DNA from: Martinezella hainanensis
Lineage (GTDB): Bacteria > Pseudomonadota > Alphaproteobacteria > Rhizobiales > Rhizobiaceae
DNA: 64,000 nucleotides
NCBI RefSeq assembly: GCF_900094555.1
Contig: NZ_FMAC01000004.1
Span: 124,001-188,000, forward strand
Direction: 5' to 3'
Positions 1 to 7,805 of this stretch are shown piece after piece (positions within the stretch are counted from its first letter, which is position 1; each line of letters opens with the position of its first letter). Made by a program: the position numbers and the translations under genes. The notes beneath the pieces are model-generated. The model ran no database searches, was not told where the DNA came from, and worked only from the letters and a program-made list of their open reading frames with translations.

Positions 1-802
1 TGCGGCCGCGGGTGGAAACGATCTCGCCACGCTCAAGCACATCGTCGGCAACGTTGATCGCCTGATCGAGCAGGCCACCCGGGTTGAGGCGCAGATCGAG
101 GACATAACCCTTCAGTTTGTCGGCCGGGATATCCTTCTTGATCTTGGCGATCGCAGCTTCGAGGTCCGGCGTGGTCTTTTCGGTGAAGGAAATGATGCGG
201 ATATAGCCGACATCGCCGCCTTCCTCGCGCGACTTGACGGCTGCAACGGCGATGACGTCACGGATGACGGTGAGCTCGATCGGCTTGTCGACGCCCTTGC
301 GCATCAGGGTGAGCTTGATCGGCGTCTTGACCGGGCCGCGCATCTTCTCGACGGCGTCTTCCAGCTTCAGGCCGCGGACGGACTGGCCGTCGATGGCGGT
401 GATATAGTCGCCAGCAAGGACGCCAGCCTTGGCGGCGGGCGTGTCGTCGATCGGGGTGATGACCTTGACGAGGTCGTTGTCCATCGTCACTTCGATGCCG
501 AGACCGCCGAACTCACCCTTGGTCTGGGTGCGCATGTCTTCCGCATCCTTGGCGTTCATGTAGCTCGAATGCGGGTCCAGCGAAGAGAGCATGCCGTTGA
601 TGGCGGCTTCGATGAGCTTGTCTTCCTGCGGCGGCGTCACATACTGCGCGCGGACGCGCTCAAAGACGTCGCCGAAAATCGACAACTCCTTATAGGTGGA
701 AGTGCCAGCGGCTTCCGCCGGCGCTACCGCCGAGTAGATAACGCCCATCGCGGTCGCACCCATCAATGCGCCGACGAGAACAAGAGAAGCCCTACGTATC
801 AT
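1..802 (-). CDS. ctpA: C-terminal processing peptidase, S41 family (partial)
   Basis: The first 267 residues of a periplasmic serine protease of the CtpA/Prc family are visible; the C-terminal part lies beyond the window edge. An N-terminal signal or anchor segment (about residues 1-31, ending in an Ala-rich APAEA stretch) is followed by a PDZ domain (roughly 85-160, with GGLGIEV and AGVLAGDYI) and the start of the S41 fold (YVLDLRLNPGG). The catalytic Ser/Lys pair should lie in the missing part and cannot be checked. The ATG at 802 overlaps the 3' end of the envC-like gene by 11 bp, so the two are probably co-transcribed, a common rhizobial arrangement. Family members trim C-termini of envelope proteins and control peptidoglycan hydrolases, which fits the EnvC neighbour. 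Confidence 0.93.
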   Translation of the reverse strand, partial: MIRRASLVLVGALMGATAMGVIYSAVAPAEAAGTSTYKELSIFGDVFERVRAQYVTPPQEDKLIEAAINGMLSSLDPHSSYMNAKDAEDMRTQTKGEFGGLGIEVTMDNDLVKVITPIDDTPAAKAGVLAGDYITAIDGQSVRGLKLEDAVEKMRGPVKTPIKLTLMRKGVDKPIELTVIRDVIAVAAVKSREEGGDVGYIRIISFTEKTTPDLEAAIAKIKKDIPADKLKGYVLDLRLNPGGLLDQAINVADDVLERGEIVSTRGR

Positions 803-2249
803 TGCGTGCCTTTCCAGTGTCTTTGGAGGTCCACCAGGGCCGAGAATCGACCGGTTTTCCATCTTTTCGGAATTCAATGTAAAGCGTTGGCCGATCCGTT
901 TCCAGCGCCAATGCGGTCGCGCTCGCGACTCTTTTTTGGCCCATTGTGGCAAGCGGCTCGCCAGCGAAGACGAATCTGCCAGGGCGCGTCTTGATCGCGT
1001 CCATGCCCGACAGCACCATGTGATAGCCGTCGCCCGTATCCAGGATGATCATCTGTCCGTAGCTGCGAAATGCGCCGGCATAGACGACCGTGCCGTCGGC
1101 GGGAGCCGTGACGAGCGCATCCGGACCGGTCGCGACGGTCAGTCCCATCGCGGTGTGGCCCGTGCCATCGTCGTCGCCGAACTGGCGGAGAATATCGCCC
1201 GCCACGGGCAGCTCCAACTTTTTCTTCAGGTCTGAGAAGGGATATGCGGGCGTAATGCGGTTTTTATCGGGCACGCCGTTCTCGGCAAGGGCTTTCGCCT
1301 GCTCGCGCTGCTGTTCGGTCATCTGAGCCCGGCGCGCTTCTTCCGCACGGGCTGCTGCGGCGGCGTCACGCACGGAGCCTATCTGGCTTTCAAGCGAGGC
1401 AACGAGGCCCTCCAGGCTGGTTGCCTGGCCTGCCAGCTCTTCCGCGCGCTTGCGCTCCGCCTCGAGCTGGGTCGTATTTTCCTTGTTGTGCTTGTCGTTT
1501 TCCGCAATCAGCAGATCCATGCGCCGCTCCTCCTCCAGACTGTTGGTCACGGTGGTGGTGAAGCTGGCTTTTTCGGCGGCTGCATCGGCCCTCAGTTTGC
1601 TCAGATCCGTAAGATCGGCGATGAGTTTGTCGGTTTCCTTGCGCATTCCGGGCACGACGGCGCCGAGAAGAATGGCGCTGCGCACCGAGGCGAGCGCATC
1701 GTCCGGCGTCACCAGCAGGGCTGGCGGCGGATTGCGGCCCATGCGCTCCAGGGCGCCCAGAACCTCGGCGAGCAGCGCGCGGCGATCATGCAGGGAGGCG
1801 CGGATCTTGTCTTCCTTGACGGCGAGATCCGTCAGCGTCTTCTCGCTCTGCTGGATCTTGCGATCCAAGTCCTTGCGGCGGGCGGCACTATCGATCAGTG
1901 CCTGGCGCAGGCTGGCGGTGCTCTTGTCGAGCGATGCGATGCTGTCTTCCAGCTCCTTGGTCTTGTCTGAAGAAAGACTGATCGTCTTTGAAAGTGCGTC
2001 GAGCTGCGTGCGAGTTTCATCGCGCTTGCGGGCAAGGTCTGCCGCCGGGTCAGGCGCCTGTTGCCCAGGCAGTGCCGATGTCGTCGTGGAAGGGCGATCG
2101 TCGGGCGCCTGCGGCGCGATGGCATCAGCTTCCTGTGCGACGGCAACATCCTCCCGGGAGAAAGGGCCTGTCATATAAGCGCCCATGCCGAGAGATGCCG
2201 CCAAAGCTGGCAGCACGAGACGCGAAAGCATGGGCGGGGCTTTTCTCAT
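792..2249 (-). CDS. envC: Murein hydrolase activator EnvC-like protein
   Basis: This 485-residue periplasmic protein has an N-terminal membrane/signal segment, a long coiled-coil region (about 65-330, rich in Lys, Glu, Ala and Leu) and a C-terminal LytM/M23 domain (about 345-470). The LytM domain looks degenerate: the zinc-binding H-x3-D motif reads HTAMGL, and the usual second His motif reads YHMVLSG. This is known for EnvC, which activates amidases at the septum instead of cutting peptidoglycan itself. The gene sits between rlmH and ctpA and overlaps ctpA by 11 bp. The start is uncertain: ATG at 2249 was kept, but ATG at 2231 would place the signal peptide directly at the N-terminus. Neither has a strong ribosome binding site. 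Confidence 0.88.
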   Translation of the reverse strand: MRKAPPMLSRLVLPALAASLGMGAYMTGPFSREDVAVAQEADAIAPQAPDDRPSTTTSALPGQQAPDPAADLARKRDETRTQLDALSKTISLSSDKTKELEDSIASLDKSTASLRQALIDSAARRKDLDRKIQQSEKTLTDLAVKEDKIRASLHDRRALLAEVLGALERMGRNPPPALLVTPDDALASVRSAILLGAVVPGMRKETDKLIADLTDLSKLRADAAAEKASFTTTVTNSLEEERRMDLLIAENDKHNKENTTQLEAERKRAEELAGQATSLEGLVASLESQIGSVRDAAAAARAEEARRAQMTEQQREQAKALAENGVPDKNRITPAYPFSDLKKKLELPVAGDILRQFGDDDGTGHTAMGLTVATGPDALVTAPADGTVVYAGAFRSYGQMIILDTGDGYHMVLSGMDAIKTRPGRFVFAGEPLATMGQKRVASATALALETDRPTLYIEFRKDGKPVDSRPWWTSKDTGKARNDT

Positions 2250-2419
2250 CCAGTCGGTTCGGGCCTGGTCCCTTCAGATCGCGTGAAAATAGGCTGATTT
2301 GCCGCGATCGGCTAGGAAGCATCGTCATTTTCAGGGCGGGAATCAAAACACGCCTGTGTGAGCGTTTCGTTAACGCAAAAGAACCGAAAGCCAAACTGTT
2401 TTCGAAATGGATGAAGCAA

Positions 2420-2902
2420 TCACACCCGGTGGTAGGGGTGGCCGGAGAGGATGGTGACGGCGCGGTAGAGCTGTTCGGCAATGAGAATGCGGACCAGCTG
2501 GTGCGGCCATGTCAGCTTGCCGAGACAAATGGTCATGTCGGCCTTGTCGTAAAGGGATGGGTCGAGACCGTCAGCGCCGCCAATGGCGATCGTCAGGTCG
2601 CGCTTGCCCTGATCGCGGTATGTCCCGAGCATGGCGGCGAAGCCTTCGCTATCGAGCGCCTTGCCGCGCTCGTCGAGAAGAATGAGGACACCGCCTTCGG
2701 GATGCGCCTTTTGCAGCAGACCCGCCTCTTCGCGCTTGCGGGTCTCGCTATTGGAAGCACGGCTTTCGGCAACCTCGGTCATGCGCGTCATTTCCAGGCC
2801 GATGGCCGGCCCGGCCTTGGCGAAACGGTCGAGATAGCGAGCCGCAAGATCCTTTTCAGGGCCGGCTTTCAGCCGTCCCACCGCAAAGAGACCTATCCGC
2901 AT
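2420..2902 (-). CDS. rlmH: 23S rRNA (pseudouridine(1915)-N(3))-methyltransferase RlmH
   Basis: This 160-residue SPOUT-class methyltransferase methylates pseudouridine 1915 in helix 69 of 23S rRNA, using S-adenosylmethionine. The knot motifs are present: LLDERGKALDSEGFA near the middle, IGGADGLD for SAM binding, and the family C-terminal signature RILIAEQLYRA followed by GHPYHR at the end. The length matches the family (about 155-160). ATG at 2902 was preferred to an in-frame ATG four codons upstream because MRIGLFAVG is the canonical N-terminus. It lies about 115 bp downstream of rsfS in the same direction, so the two ribosome-related genes are likely co-transcribed. Confidence 0.95.
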   Translation of the reverse strand: MRIGLFAVGRLKAGPEKDLAARYLDRFAKAGPAIGLEMTRMTEVAESRASNSETRKREEAGLLQKAHPEGGVLILLDERGKALDSEGFAAMLGTYRDQGKRDLTIAIGGADGLDPSLYDKADMTICLGKLTWPHQLVRILIAEQLYRAVTILSGHPYHRV

Positions 2903-3017
2903 ACCCGCTCCCACGCATATCCGCCGTCATGGCGGCACAAAACGAAACCCTTGCCGGAGGCTCATCTCCGGCGATCTAAAAGCTGCGAACCGGGCCGGGA
3001 AAGCGTTCCGGGGTCGG

Positions 3018-3431
3018 TTAGTGCAGCGTGCCTTCGTCGAGATCGGGTGCGGCCCACATCTTTTCGATGTTGTAGAACTCACGGATCTCGGGTCGGAAGA
3101 CATGAACGATGATGTCGCCGGTGTCGATCAACACCCAGTCGCCACCATCGAGACCCTCGACGCGGGCATTGCCGAAGCCCTCGTCCTTCAGGTCGGTCAT
3201 GAGATGGTCGGCAATCGCCACGACATGGCGGTTCGATCGGCCGGAGACGACGACCATGTAGTCTCCAAGCGCAGATTTGCCAGCAATGTCGATGGTGACG
3301 ATATTTTCGGCCTTGGAATCCTCGAGGCTAACGAGGACGGCTTGCAGGGCGCGGGCAGCGGCATCGGCGCCACGTTCCGAGCTCTTCGGGATAACGACAG
3401 GCGTTCTTCCCTTGGCGTGTACTGTTGTCAG
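3018..3431 (-). CDS. rsfS: Ribosomal silencing factor RsfS
   Basis: RsfS binds ribosomal protein L14 (uL14) and blocks joining of the 30S and 50S subunits, lowering translation in poor nutrient conditions. The family core is clear: a long helix with VLVSLEDSKAENIVTIDI, then GDYMVVVSGRSNRHV, and a tail with WVLIDTGDIIVHVF and FYNIEKMW. No ATG is available in frame. A GTG at 3464 would add 11 residues but has no ribosome binding site. The CTG at 3431 follows an AAGGAAGG sequence by about 7 nt and gives the usual N-terminus (TTVHAKG), so it is the preferred, though rare, start. The gene is next to rlmH, but the nadD usually found directly upstream in rhizobia is separated here by the molybdate block. 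Confidence 0.9.
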   Translation of the reverse strand: MTTVHAKGRTPVVIPKSSERGADAAARALQAVLVSLEDSKAENIVTIDIAGKSALGDYMVVVSGRSNRHVVAIADHLMTDLKDEGFGNARVEGLDGGDWVLIDTGDIIVHVFRPEIREFYNIEKMWAAPDLDEGTLH

Positions 3432-3622
3432 TGCTCTTCCTTCCTTGAGTAACAGAACATGCACGTAAGTGATCTGAGTCGATCACATGATAAAGATAGG
3501 CATCAAAGCATTAAGGTTTCAAGACGCTGGCGGCCATCTTGAGGCGTTGAAGACAAGGATTTGTGTCCGAATAGGGCGCTTTCGCACCAGATATGGGTGA
3601 ATATTCGCGCCGGCGGCCGAAA

Positions 3623-3922
3623 TCAGGCTTCCAGGCTTACTCCGTCGACCAGAATGAGATTGCGGCTGAGAGCCCGATCGCGGACTTCGAGAGCGTGTGC
3701 ATATTCCGGTGAGCCATACCAGGCTCTCGCTTGTTCCAGGTCCGGAAATTCCACGATTACGATCGCTTGCGGCGACCAGTCGCCTTCCAGCTTTTCGATC
3801 GGGCCGCCGCGGACAAGATAGTGCCCATCATAATGGGCGATGGAGGTGGCTGCGCGGGTCCGGTAGGTCTGGAAGGCCTCGGCATCCCTGATGGTGACGT
3901 CGGAAATGATATAGGCCGGCAT
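3623..3922 (-). CDS. DUF1330 domain-containing protein
   Basis: This 99-residue protein is a typical single-domain DUF1330 member with a dimeric alpha/beta-barrel (ferredoxin-like) fold. It starts PAYIISDVTIRD and has the family features YDGHYLVRGG and WSPQAIVIVEFP. The biochemical role of the family is unknown. A strong ribosome binding site (GAGGAGGAG) sits just before the ATG at 3922. The gene lies alone between rsfS and a RIME-like repeat. Confidence in the gene is high, but no function can be given. Confidence 0.88.
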   Translation of the reverse strand: MPAYIISDVTIRDAEAFQTYRTRAATSIAHYDGHYLVRGGPIEKLEGDWSPQAIVIVEFPDLEQARAWYGSPEYAHALEVRDRALSRNLILVDGVSLEA

Positions 3923-4067
3923 CGATCTCCTCCTCTAAAACCCACGGCCCGCGCGATTCTTGCTTCTGTGCGCCAATGTGCTTTCCATGGAAGATCAGAT
4001 AGGCCGACGCCGCGGCTTGTCCATTTCCCGCCGGCATGTACAGCCGGGCGAAGGCCGCGTATACACT

Positions 4068-4180
4068 AGAGCCGGATGATTTTAGGTCTGTTCGACCTAA
4101 AATCTGAATCCGCTCTAGCATCAAAGAAGTAGAGCGTGATGTCGTCCGAAAACCGCCTACACTTTTCGGCATCACGCTCC
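4068..4180 (-). repeat. RIME-like palindromic intergenic element, copy 1
   Basis: This stretch of about 113 bp is the near-identical reverse complement of 22746-22860. It contains an 11-bp perfect stem (GATTTTAGGTC, loop, GACCTAAAATC) and a second imperfect dyad built from GATGCCGAAAA and TTTTCGGACGACATC. Such multi-palindrome elements are known in rhizobia as Rhizobium-specific intergenic mosaic elements. It lies just upstream of the ModE-like gene, and its end would overlap a falsely extended reading frame of that gene, which is one reason to start the regulator at 4208. Confidence 0.8.
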
Positions 4181-4207
4181 AAGCAGATCTCAAACGCTAC
4201 AGATGTC

Positions 4208-4591
4208 ATGACAGATGCTCCGCAGCCACCGTTGAAGCCCATTCTCCGCATCAGCTTTTCGGGGCAGGACCGGCTCGGGCGCGGCAAGATGGAGCTCCTC
4301 GAACATATCCAGGAAACCGGTTCGATCTCGGCCGCCGGCCGTGCCATGGACATGTCCTATCGCCGGGCCTGGCTGCTCATCAGCGAATTGAACCATATGT
4401 TCCGCGAACCGGTTGTGGAATCGCAACGTGGCGGCCAGAAGGGTGGCGGAGCCGCCCTGACGCCATTCGGCGAGGAATTGCTGCGGCGCTTCCGCAGTAT
4501 GGAAACGACGCTGCGCGCGGCCATAGCCGACGATCTGAACTGGCTCGAGATCAATCGCAACCCGGCCGAGGCTTCTTCGGAAAAGTCCTGA
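4208..4591 (+). CDS. ModE-like winged helix-turn-helix regulator (DNA-binding domain only)
   Basis: This 127-residue protein matches the N-terminal DNA-binding domain of the molybdate-responsive regulator ModE: LLEHIQETGSISAAGRAMDM is the helix-turn-helix start, and YRRAWLLISELN with GGQKGGGAALTPFG the wing. The C-terminal molybdate-binding (mop/TOBE) domains of full ModE are absent, so it cannot sense molybdate as E. coli ModE does; such short forms are common in alphaproteobacteria. The stop codon directly abuts the end of modC on the other strand (4591/4592), linking it to molybdate transport. ATG at 4208 was chosen over 4136 because the intervening bases belong to the RIME-like repeat. 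It may act on the candidate site upstream of modA, but this is inference. Confidence 0.85.
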   Translation: MTDAPQPPLKPILRISFSGQDRLGRGKMELLEHIQETGSISAAGRAMDMSYRRAWLLISELNHMFREPVVESQRGGQKGGGAALTPFGEELLRRFRSMETTLRAAIADDLNWLEINRNPAEASSEKS

Positions 4592-5665
4592 TCAGTGTTC
4601 TAGTGCCACGGTTTTGATGACTGCATGGATTGGCAGGCCGATGCGCAGCCCCAGCCGCTCGGCCGAGAATTGCGTGATGCGGGCTGTCACGATGTCGCCG
4701 CCGCAATCGATCCTGACTTCCGCCGTTCCGTCGACTGCCGTGCCGATCCCCAGCACCTTACCGTCGAGGATATTGAGGGCGCTGAGCCCCTCGGGCCTAG
4801 TTGTCGCCAGCATGACGTCGCGAGCCGGAATATGGACGCGTACGGTTTTGCCGATAGCGGCCGCCTGGCCCGGCACAAAGAGTTTTGCTGCCTTCAGCGC
4901 GACGACGGTCAGATGATGGCGATCGTCCATCGATTCCACACGGCCTTCGAGCAGCACGCCGGCTTCGCGCCGGTCCGCGGCCAGCGGGCCGGAAAGCTGG
5001 CTGAAGATGTCGACGGCGGCGCCGATCGTCTCGACCTTGCCGTCGCGCATGACGACGACGCGGTTGGCAAGCCGCGCCACCTCGGCGATGGAGTGGCTGA
5101 CATAGATGATCGGTATCTTCGTCTCGTCGCGCAGCCGCTCGAGATAGGGCAGGATTTCCGCCTTGCGGGCTTCGTCGAGCGCGGCGAGCGGTTCGTCCAT
5201 CAACAACAGTCGCGGTGAGGAAAGCAGGGCACGGCCGATCGCGACACGCTGTTTCTCGCCGCCGGAAAGCTTTGCCGGCCGGCGGTCCAGCAGCGCGCCA
5301 ATGCCGAGAAGATCGACGACGCCGTCAAAGCTCTCGCTGCGCTCGTTCCGCGGAGCGAACCAGCGGCCGTAATTGAGGTTCTGCCGCACGGAGAGGTGCG
5401 GAAACAGCCGCGCCTCCTGAAAGACATAGCCGAAGCGACGGCGGTGGCGCGGCACGAAGATTTGCCTGCTGGTATCGGCAAGTACCGTGCCGTCAAGACT
5501 GATGCGGCCCTGGTCTGGCCGGGTGAGGCCGGCAATGATGCGGACGATCGACGTCTTGCCGGAGCCGGAACGGCCGAAAAGGGCGGTTACGCCGCCTTCC
5601 GATGTGAATGAAGCCTCCAGCGAAAAGGCACCGAGGCGATGACGGATATCGACCGAGAGCGTCAT
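4592..5665 (-). CDS. modC: Molybdate ABC transporter ATP-binding protein ModC
   Basis: This 357-residue ATPase energises molybdate import at the inner membrane. The Walker [10 protein letters not shown] is at residues 31-39, the ABC signature LSGGEKQR at 133-140, the Walker B LLLMDEP at 153-159 and the switch His near 191. A C-terminal TOBE/mop domain (about 290-355) is present, as expected for ModC and unlike most ABC ATPases. The start overlaps the modB stop by 4 bp, so modABC is one operon read on the minus strand. The gene converges tail to tail with the ModE-like regulator. Confidence 0.95.
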   Translation of the reverse strand: MTLSVDIRHRLGAFSLEASFTSEGGVTALFGRSGSGKTSIVRIIAGLTRPDQGRISLDGTVLADTSRQIFVPRHRRRFGYVFQEARLFPHLSVRQNLNYGRWFAPRNERSESFDGVVDLLGIGALLDRRPAKLSGGEKQRVAIGRALLSSPRLLLMDEPLAALDEARKAEILPYLERLRDETKIPIIYVSHSIAEVARLANRVVVMRDGKVETIGAAVDIFSQLSGPLAADRREAGVLLEGRVESMDDRHHLTVVALKAAKLFVPGQAAAIGKTVRVHIPARDVMLATTRPEGLSALNILDGKVLGIGTAVDGTAEVRIDCGGDIVTARITQFSAERLGLRIGLPIHAVIKTVALEH

Positions 5666-6363
5666 TCGAAGTCCACCCTGCGGCCGGCGAGGTAGGCGAG
5701 GAATTCCGAGGCGAGCAACGCTGCCATTGAAATGATGATCGCGACGATGGTGAGCCGCATGGCTCCGGCATCGCCGCCCGGCACCTGGGTGAAGGTGTAG
5801 ATCGCCGAAGACAGCGTCTGGGTTTCGCCTGGAATGTTGGAGACGAAGGTGACGGTGGCGCCGAACTCGCCCATGGCCTTGGCAAAGGAGAGGATCATGC
5901 CGGCGATGATGCCGGGCAGAATCAGCGGCAGGGTCACGGTCCCGAAGGTCCAGATGGGGCTGGCGCCGAGTGTGCCGGCGGCTTCCTCAAGTTTGCGGTC
6001 GACGGCTTCGATCGACAGGCGGATGCTTCGGACCATCAGTGGAAAGCCCATGACGCCGCAGGCAAGTGCGGCACCCGTCCAGCGGAAGGAGAAGACGAGG
6101 CCGAGATATTGCTCGAAGAGCGCGCCGATCGGCCCCCTGCGGCCGAAGAGGATGAGAAGGATGAAGCCGGTGACAACAGGCGGAAGAATCAACGGCAGAT
6201 GGATGAGGCCGTTGAGGATCGATTTGCCCCAGAAGCGGCCACGCGCAAGCAGATATGCGGCGCCGATGCCGAAGGGGAGGCTCACCAGCATCGCGACGAT
6301 GGAGACGCGCAGGCTCAGCTCGATGGCCGTCCATTCGTCGCTGCTCAAACTCAATGCTTCCAA
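5662..6363 (-). CDS. modB: Molybdate ABC transporter permease ModB
   Basis: This inner-membrane permease of 233 residues has about five transmembrane segments and the ABC permease EAA loop ([14 protein letters not shown]). It forms the membrane channel for molybdate delivered by ModA. A TTG at 6363 preceded by AAGGGGCA at a proper distance gives the usual ModB N-terminus ([13 protein letters not shown]) and is preferred to an ATG at 6396, which lacks a ribosome binding site and adds eleven unusual residues. The stop overlaps the modC start by 4 bp. There are 83 bp between the modA stop and this start. Confidence 0.93.
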   Translation of the reverse strand: MEALSLSSDEWTAIELSLRVSIVAMLVSLPFGIGAAYLLARGRFWGKSILNGLIHLPLILPPVVTGFILLILFGRRGPIGALFEQYLGLVFSFRWTGAALACGVMGFPLMVRSIRLSIEAVDRKLEEAAGTLGASPIWTFGTVTLPLILPGIIAGMILSFAKAMGEFGATVTFVSNIPGETQTLSSAIYTFTQVPGGDAGAMRLTIVAIIISMAALLASEFLAYLAGRRVDFE

Positions 6364-6446
6364 GCTCTGCCCCTTAAAACATCTCAGGCCCGCCATGGTC
6401 GGCGAGCCTGATATCGAACCTCATACCTGATTTGCGGTGATGACGC

Positions 6447-7244
6447 TCACTGCTTCAGGATGGTGAAGCCCTCATGCTCGAAGAAGGGAACAGCCTTAGC
6501 CGATTTCAGATAGTCAAAATAGGCTTGTACGTCCGGGTTCTTGCTGCTGTTGGTGATGGCGAAGGGGTAGACGATCGGCGGGTGGCTGTCTGCCGGGAAG
6601 GTGCCGACGACGGCAACGCCCGGATCGGCCGAGACGTCGGTCTGATAGACGATGCCATACGGGGCTTCGCCGCGCGAGACCAGCGCGAGTGCGGCGCGGA
6701 CGCTTTCGGCGCCGGCAACCTTCTTTTCGACCGAAGACCAGACACCGAGCTTTTCCAGCGCAGTCTTGCCATATTTACCCGCAGGCACCGATTCCGGCTG
6801 GCCGATCGCCAGGCGGCCGTCGCCGAGCAGGGCGGCGAGATCAAAGCCATGCTTGATCTCGACCGGCTTGGCCTTGTCCTTGGCGGCGACCAAAACAAGC
6901 TTGTTGCCGAGGAGGTTTACCCGGCTGTCGTCCTTGATCAGCTTCTTGCCTGCGACATAGTCCATCCAGTTGGTGTCGGCCGAAATGAAGACATCGGCGG
7001 GTGCGCCGTTTTCCAGCTGCTTGGCAAGCGGTCCGCTTGCAGCATAGGAGACGGTGACTTCCTTGCCGGTTTCCTTGGTGAAGGCGGCATCGGCATTGTC
7101 GAGCGCGTTCTTCATGCTGGCGGCGGCAAAGACGACGATCTTGTCGGCGGCGAGCGCCGGCGTCGGAACGACCGAAAGGCCGAGCCATGCGGCTGATACT
7201 GCGGCGGTTGCAAGCTTGATCCATTGGCGTCGGCTGGTGGTCAT
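6447..7244 (-). CDS. modA: Molybdate-binding periplasmic protein ModA
   Basis: This 265-residue solute-binding protein captures molybdate in the periplasm. An N-terminal export signal of about 33 residues contains SRRQWIK, which resembles a twin-arginine motif, and ends at PALAA. The mature protein shows the ModA hallmarks FAAASMKNALD, YAASGPLAKQLENGAPADVFISAD and LGNKLVLVA. ATG at 7244 has a GGGGAG ribosome binding site and was preferred to an in-frame start nine codons upstream. It is the first gene of modABC. A candidate ModE-box-like dyad lies 22-45 bp upstream. Confidence 0.95.
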   Translation of the reverse strand: MTTSRRQWIKLATAAVSAAWLGLSVVPTPALAADKIVVFAAASMKNALDNADAAFTKETGKEVTVSYAASGPLAKQLENGAPADVFISADTNWMDYVAGKKLIKDDSRVNLLGNKLVLVAAKDKAKPVEIKHGFDLAALLGDGRLAIGQPESVPAGKYGKTALEKLGVWSSVEKKVAGAESVRAALALVSRGEAPYGIVYQTDVSADPGVAVVGTFPADSHPPIVYPFAITNSSKNPDVQAYFDYLKSAKAVPFFEHEGFTILKQ

Positions 7245-7265
7245 CTTAATTCTCCCCAAAGATGT

Positions 7266-7289
7266 CGACATGTTTCGACAGATATAACG
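7266..7289. promoter_or_regulatory. Candidate Mo-box (ModE-type operator) upstream of modA
   Basis: The right half ATATAACG exactly matches the half-site of the known ModE operator (CGTTATAT ... ATATAACG). The left half CGACATGT matches five of eight positions. The element lies directly before the modA ribosome binding site, where a repressor would act, and a ModE-like protein is encoded at the other end of the operon. Only one half is convincing, so this is a candidate only. Confidence 0.3.
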
Positions 7290-7653
7290 GCGAGAGAAGC
7301 TTGGCTAGGGATGTATTTGCAAAAATATATCGCGAAATTGTCACGTAACCCTACGAATTCTATGGATTTTCCGTGGCGCAGTGCATATGAAGGGTTTCGG
7401 GTATTGCAAAAATGCATGACTGGATTCGCCCAGCGGCTTGGCGAACGCTCACGAAGCAAGACGTAACGTTACGAACCGTGCGATTGCCGGCCTTTATCGC
7501 GATTGTTTGATTCCTGCAGTGAAAATCCGAACGCCGCGAATCTGCAAAAGAAGCGTTTTTTGGGCAGTAAATTTTCATAGCTATGCTATCAGTGCATTGC
7601 TGCATTGCGCAATCGACCATTTATCAATCGGTAAAATCTGGTAAAACATAATC
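7290..7653. other. Intergenic region modA to sRNA with two 15-bp near-palindromes
   Basis: No gene is supported in these 364 AT-rich bases. Two related 15-bp sites are present, ACGTAACCCTACGAA at 7343-7357 and ACGTAACGTTACGAA at 7461-7475, identical at 13 of 15 positions. The second contains the perfect 12-bp palindrome CGTAACGTTACG. They are 118 bp apart and could be operator sites for modA or for the small RNA. No clear promoter was recognised for either. Confidence 0.4.
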
Positions 7654-7775
7654 ATCGAGACGGCGATCTCCTCCTCCCAATGCCGTCCGATATGGATCAG
7701 CAACTCTCCTCCTCCCAGTTGCTGATCAGGTTTAAAAGCCCGACGCATCCTCCTCCCGCGTCGGGCTTTTTATTT
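7654..7775 (+). ncRNA. Anti-Shine-Dalgarno small RNA (alpha-r14 / CUCCUCCC-loop type)
   Basis: Three consecutive hairpins each expose the same CCUCCUCCC loop, which is complementary to Shine-Dalgarno sequences. Hairpin I is ATCG-bulge-GACGGC (7654-7664) with GCCGTCCGAT (7682-7691). Hairpin II is GATCAGCAAC (7695-7704) with GTTGCTGATC (7718-7727), a perfect 10-bp stem. Hairpin III is AAGCCCGACGC (7736-7746) with GCGTCGGGCTT (7758-7768), a perfect 11-bp stem followed by TTTATTTT, a Rho-independent terminator. This three-hairpin layout is that of the rhizobial alpha-r14 family, related to the CUCCUCCC-motif 'cuckoo' RNAs, which repress translation in trans. The 5' end is estimated and no promoter was identified with confidence. 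It converges with nadD. Confidence 0.85.
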
Positions 7776-7805
7776 TCCAGGTTTTCCCGAAAAAAATTGG
7801 TGGAA

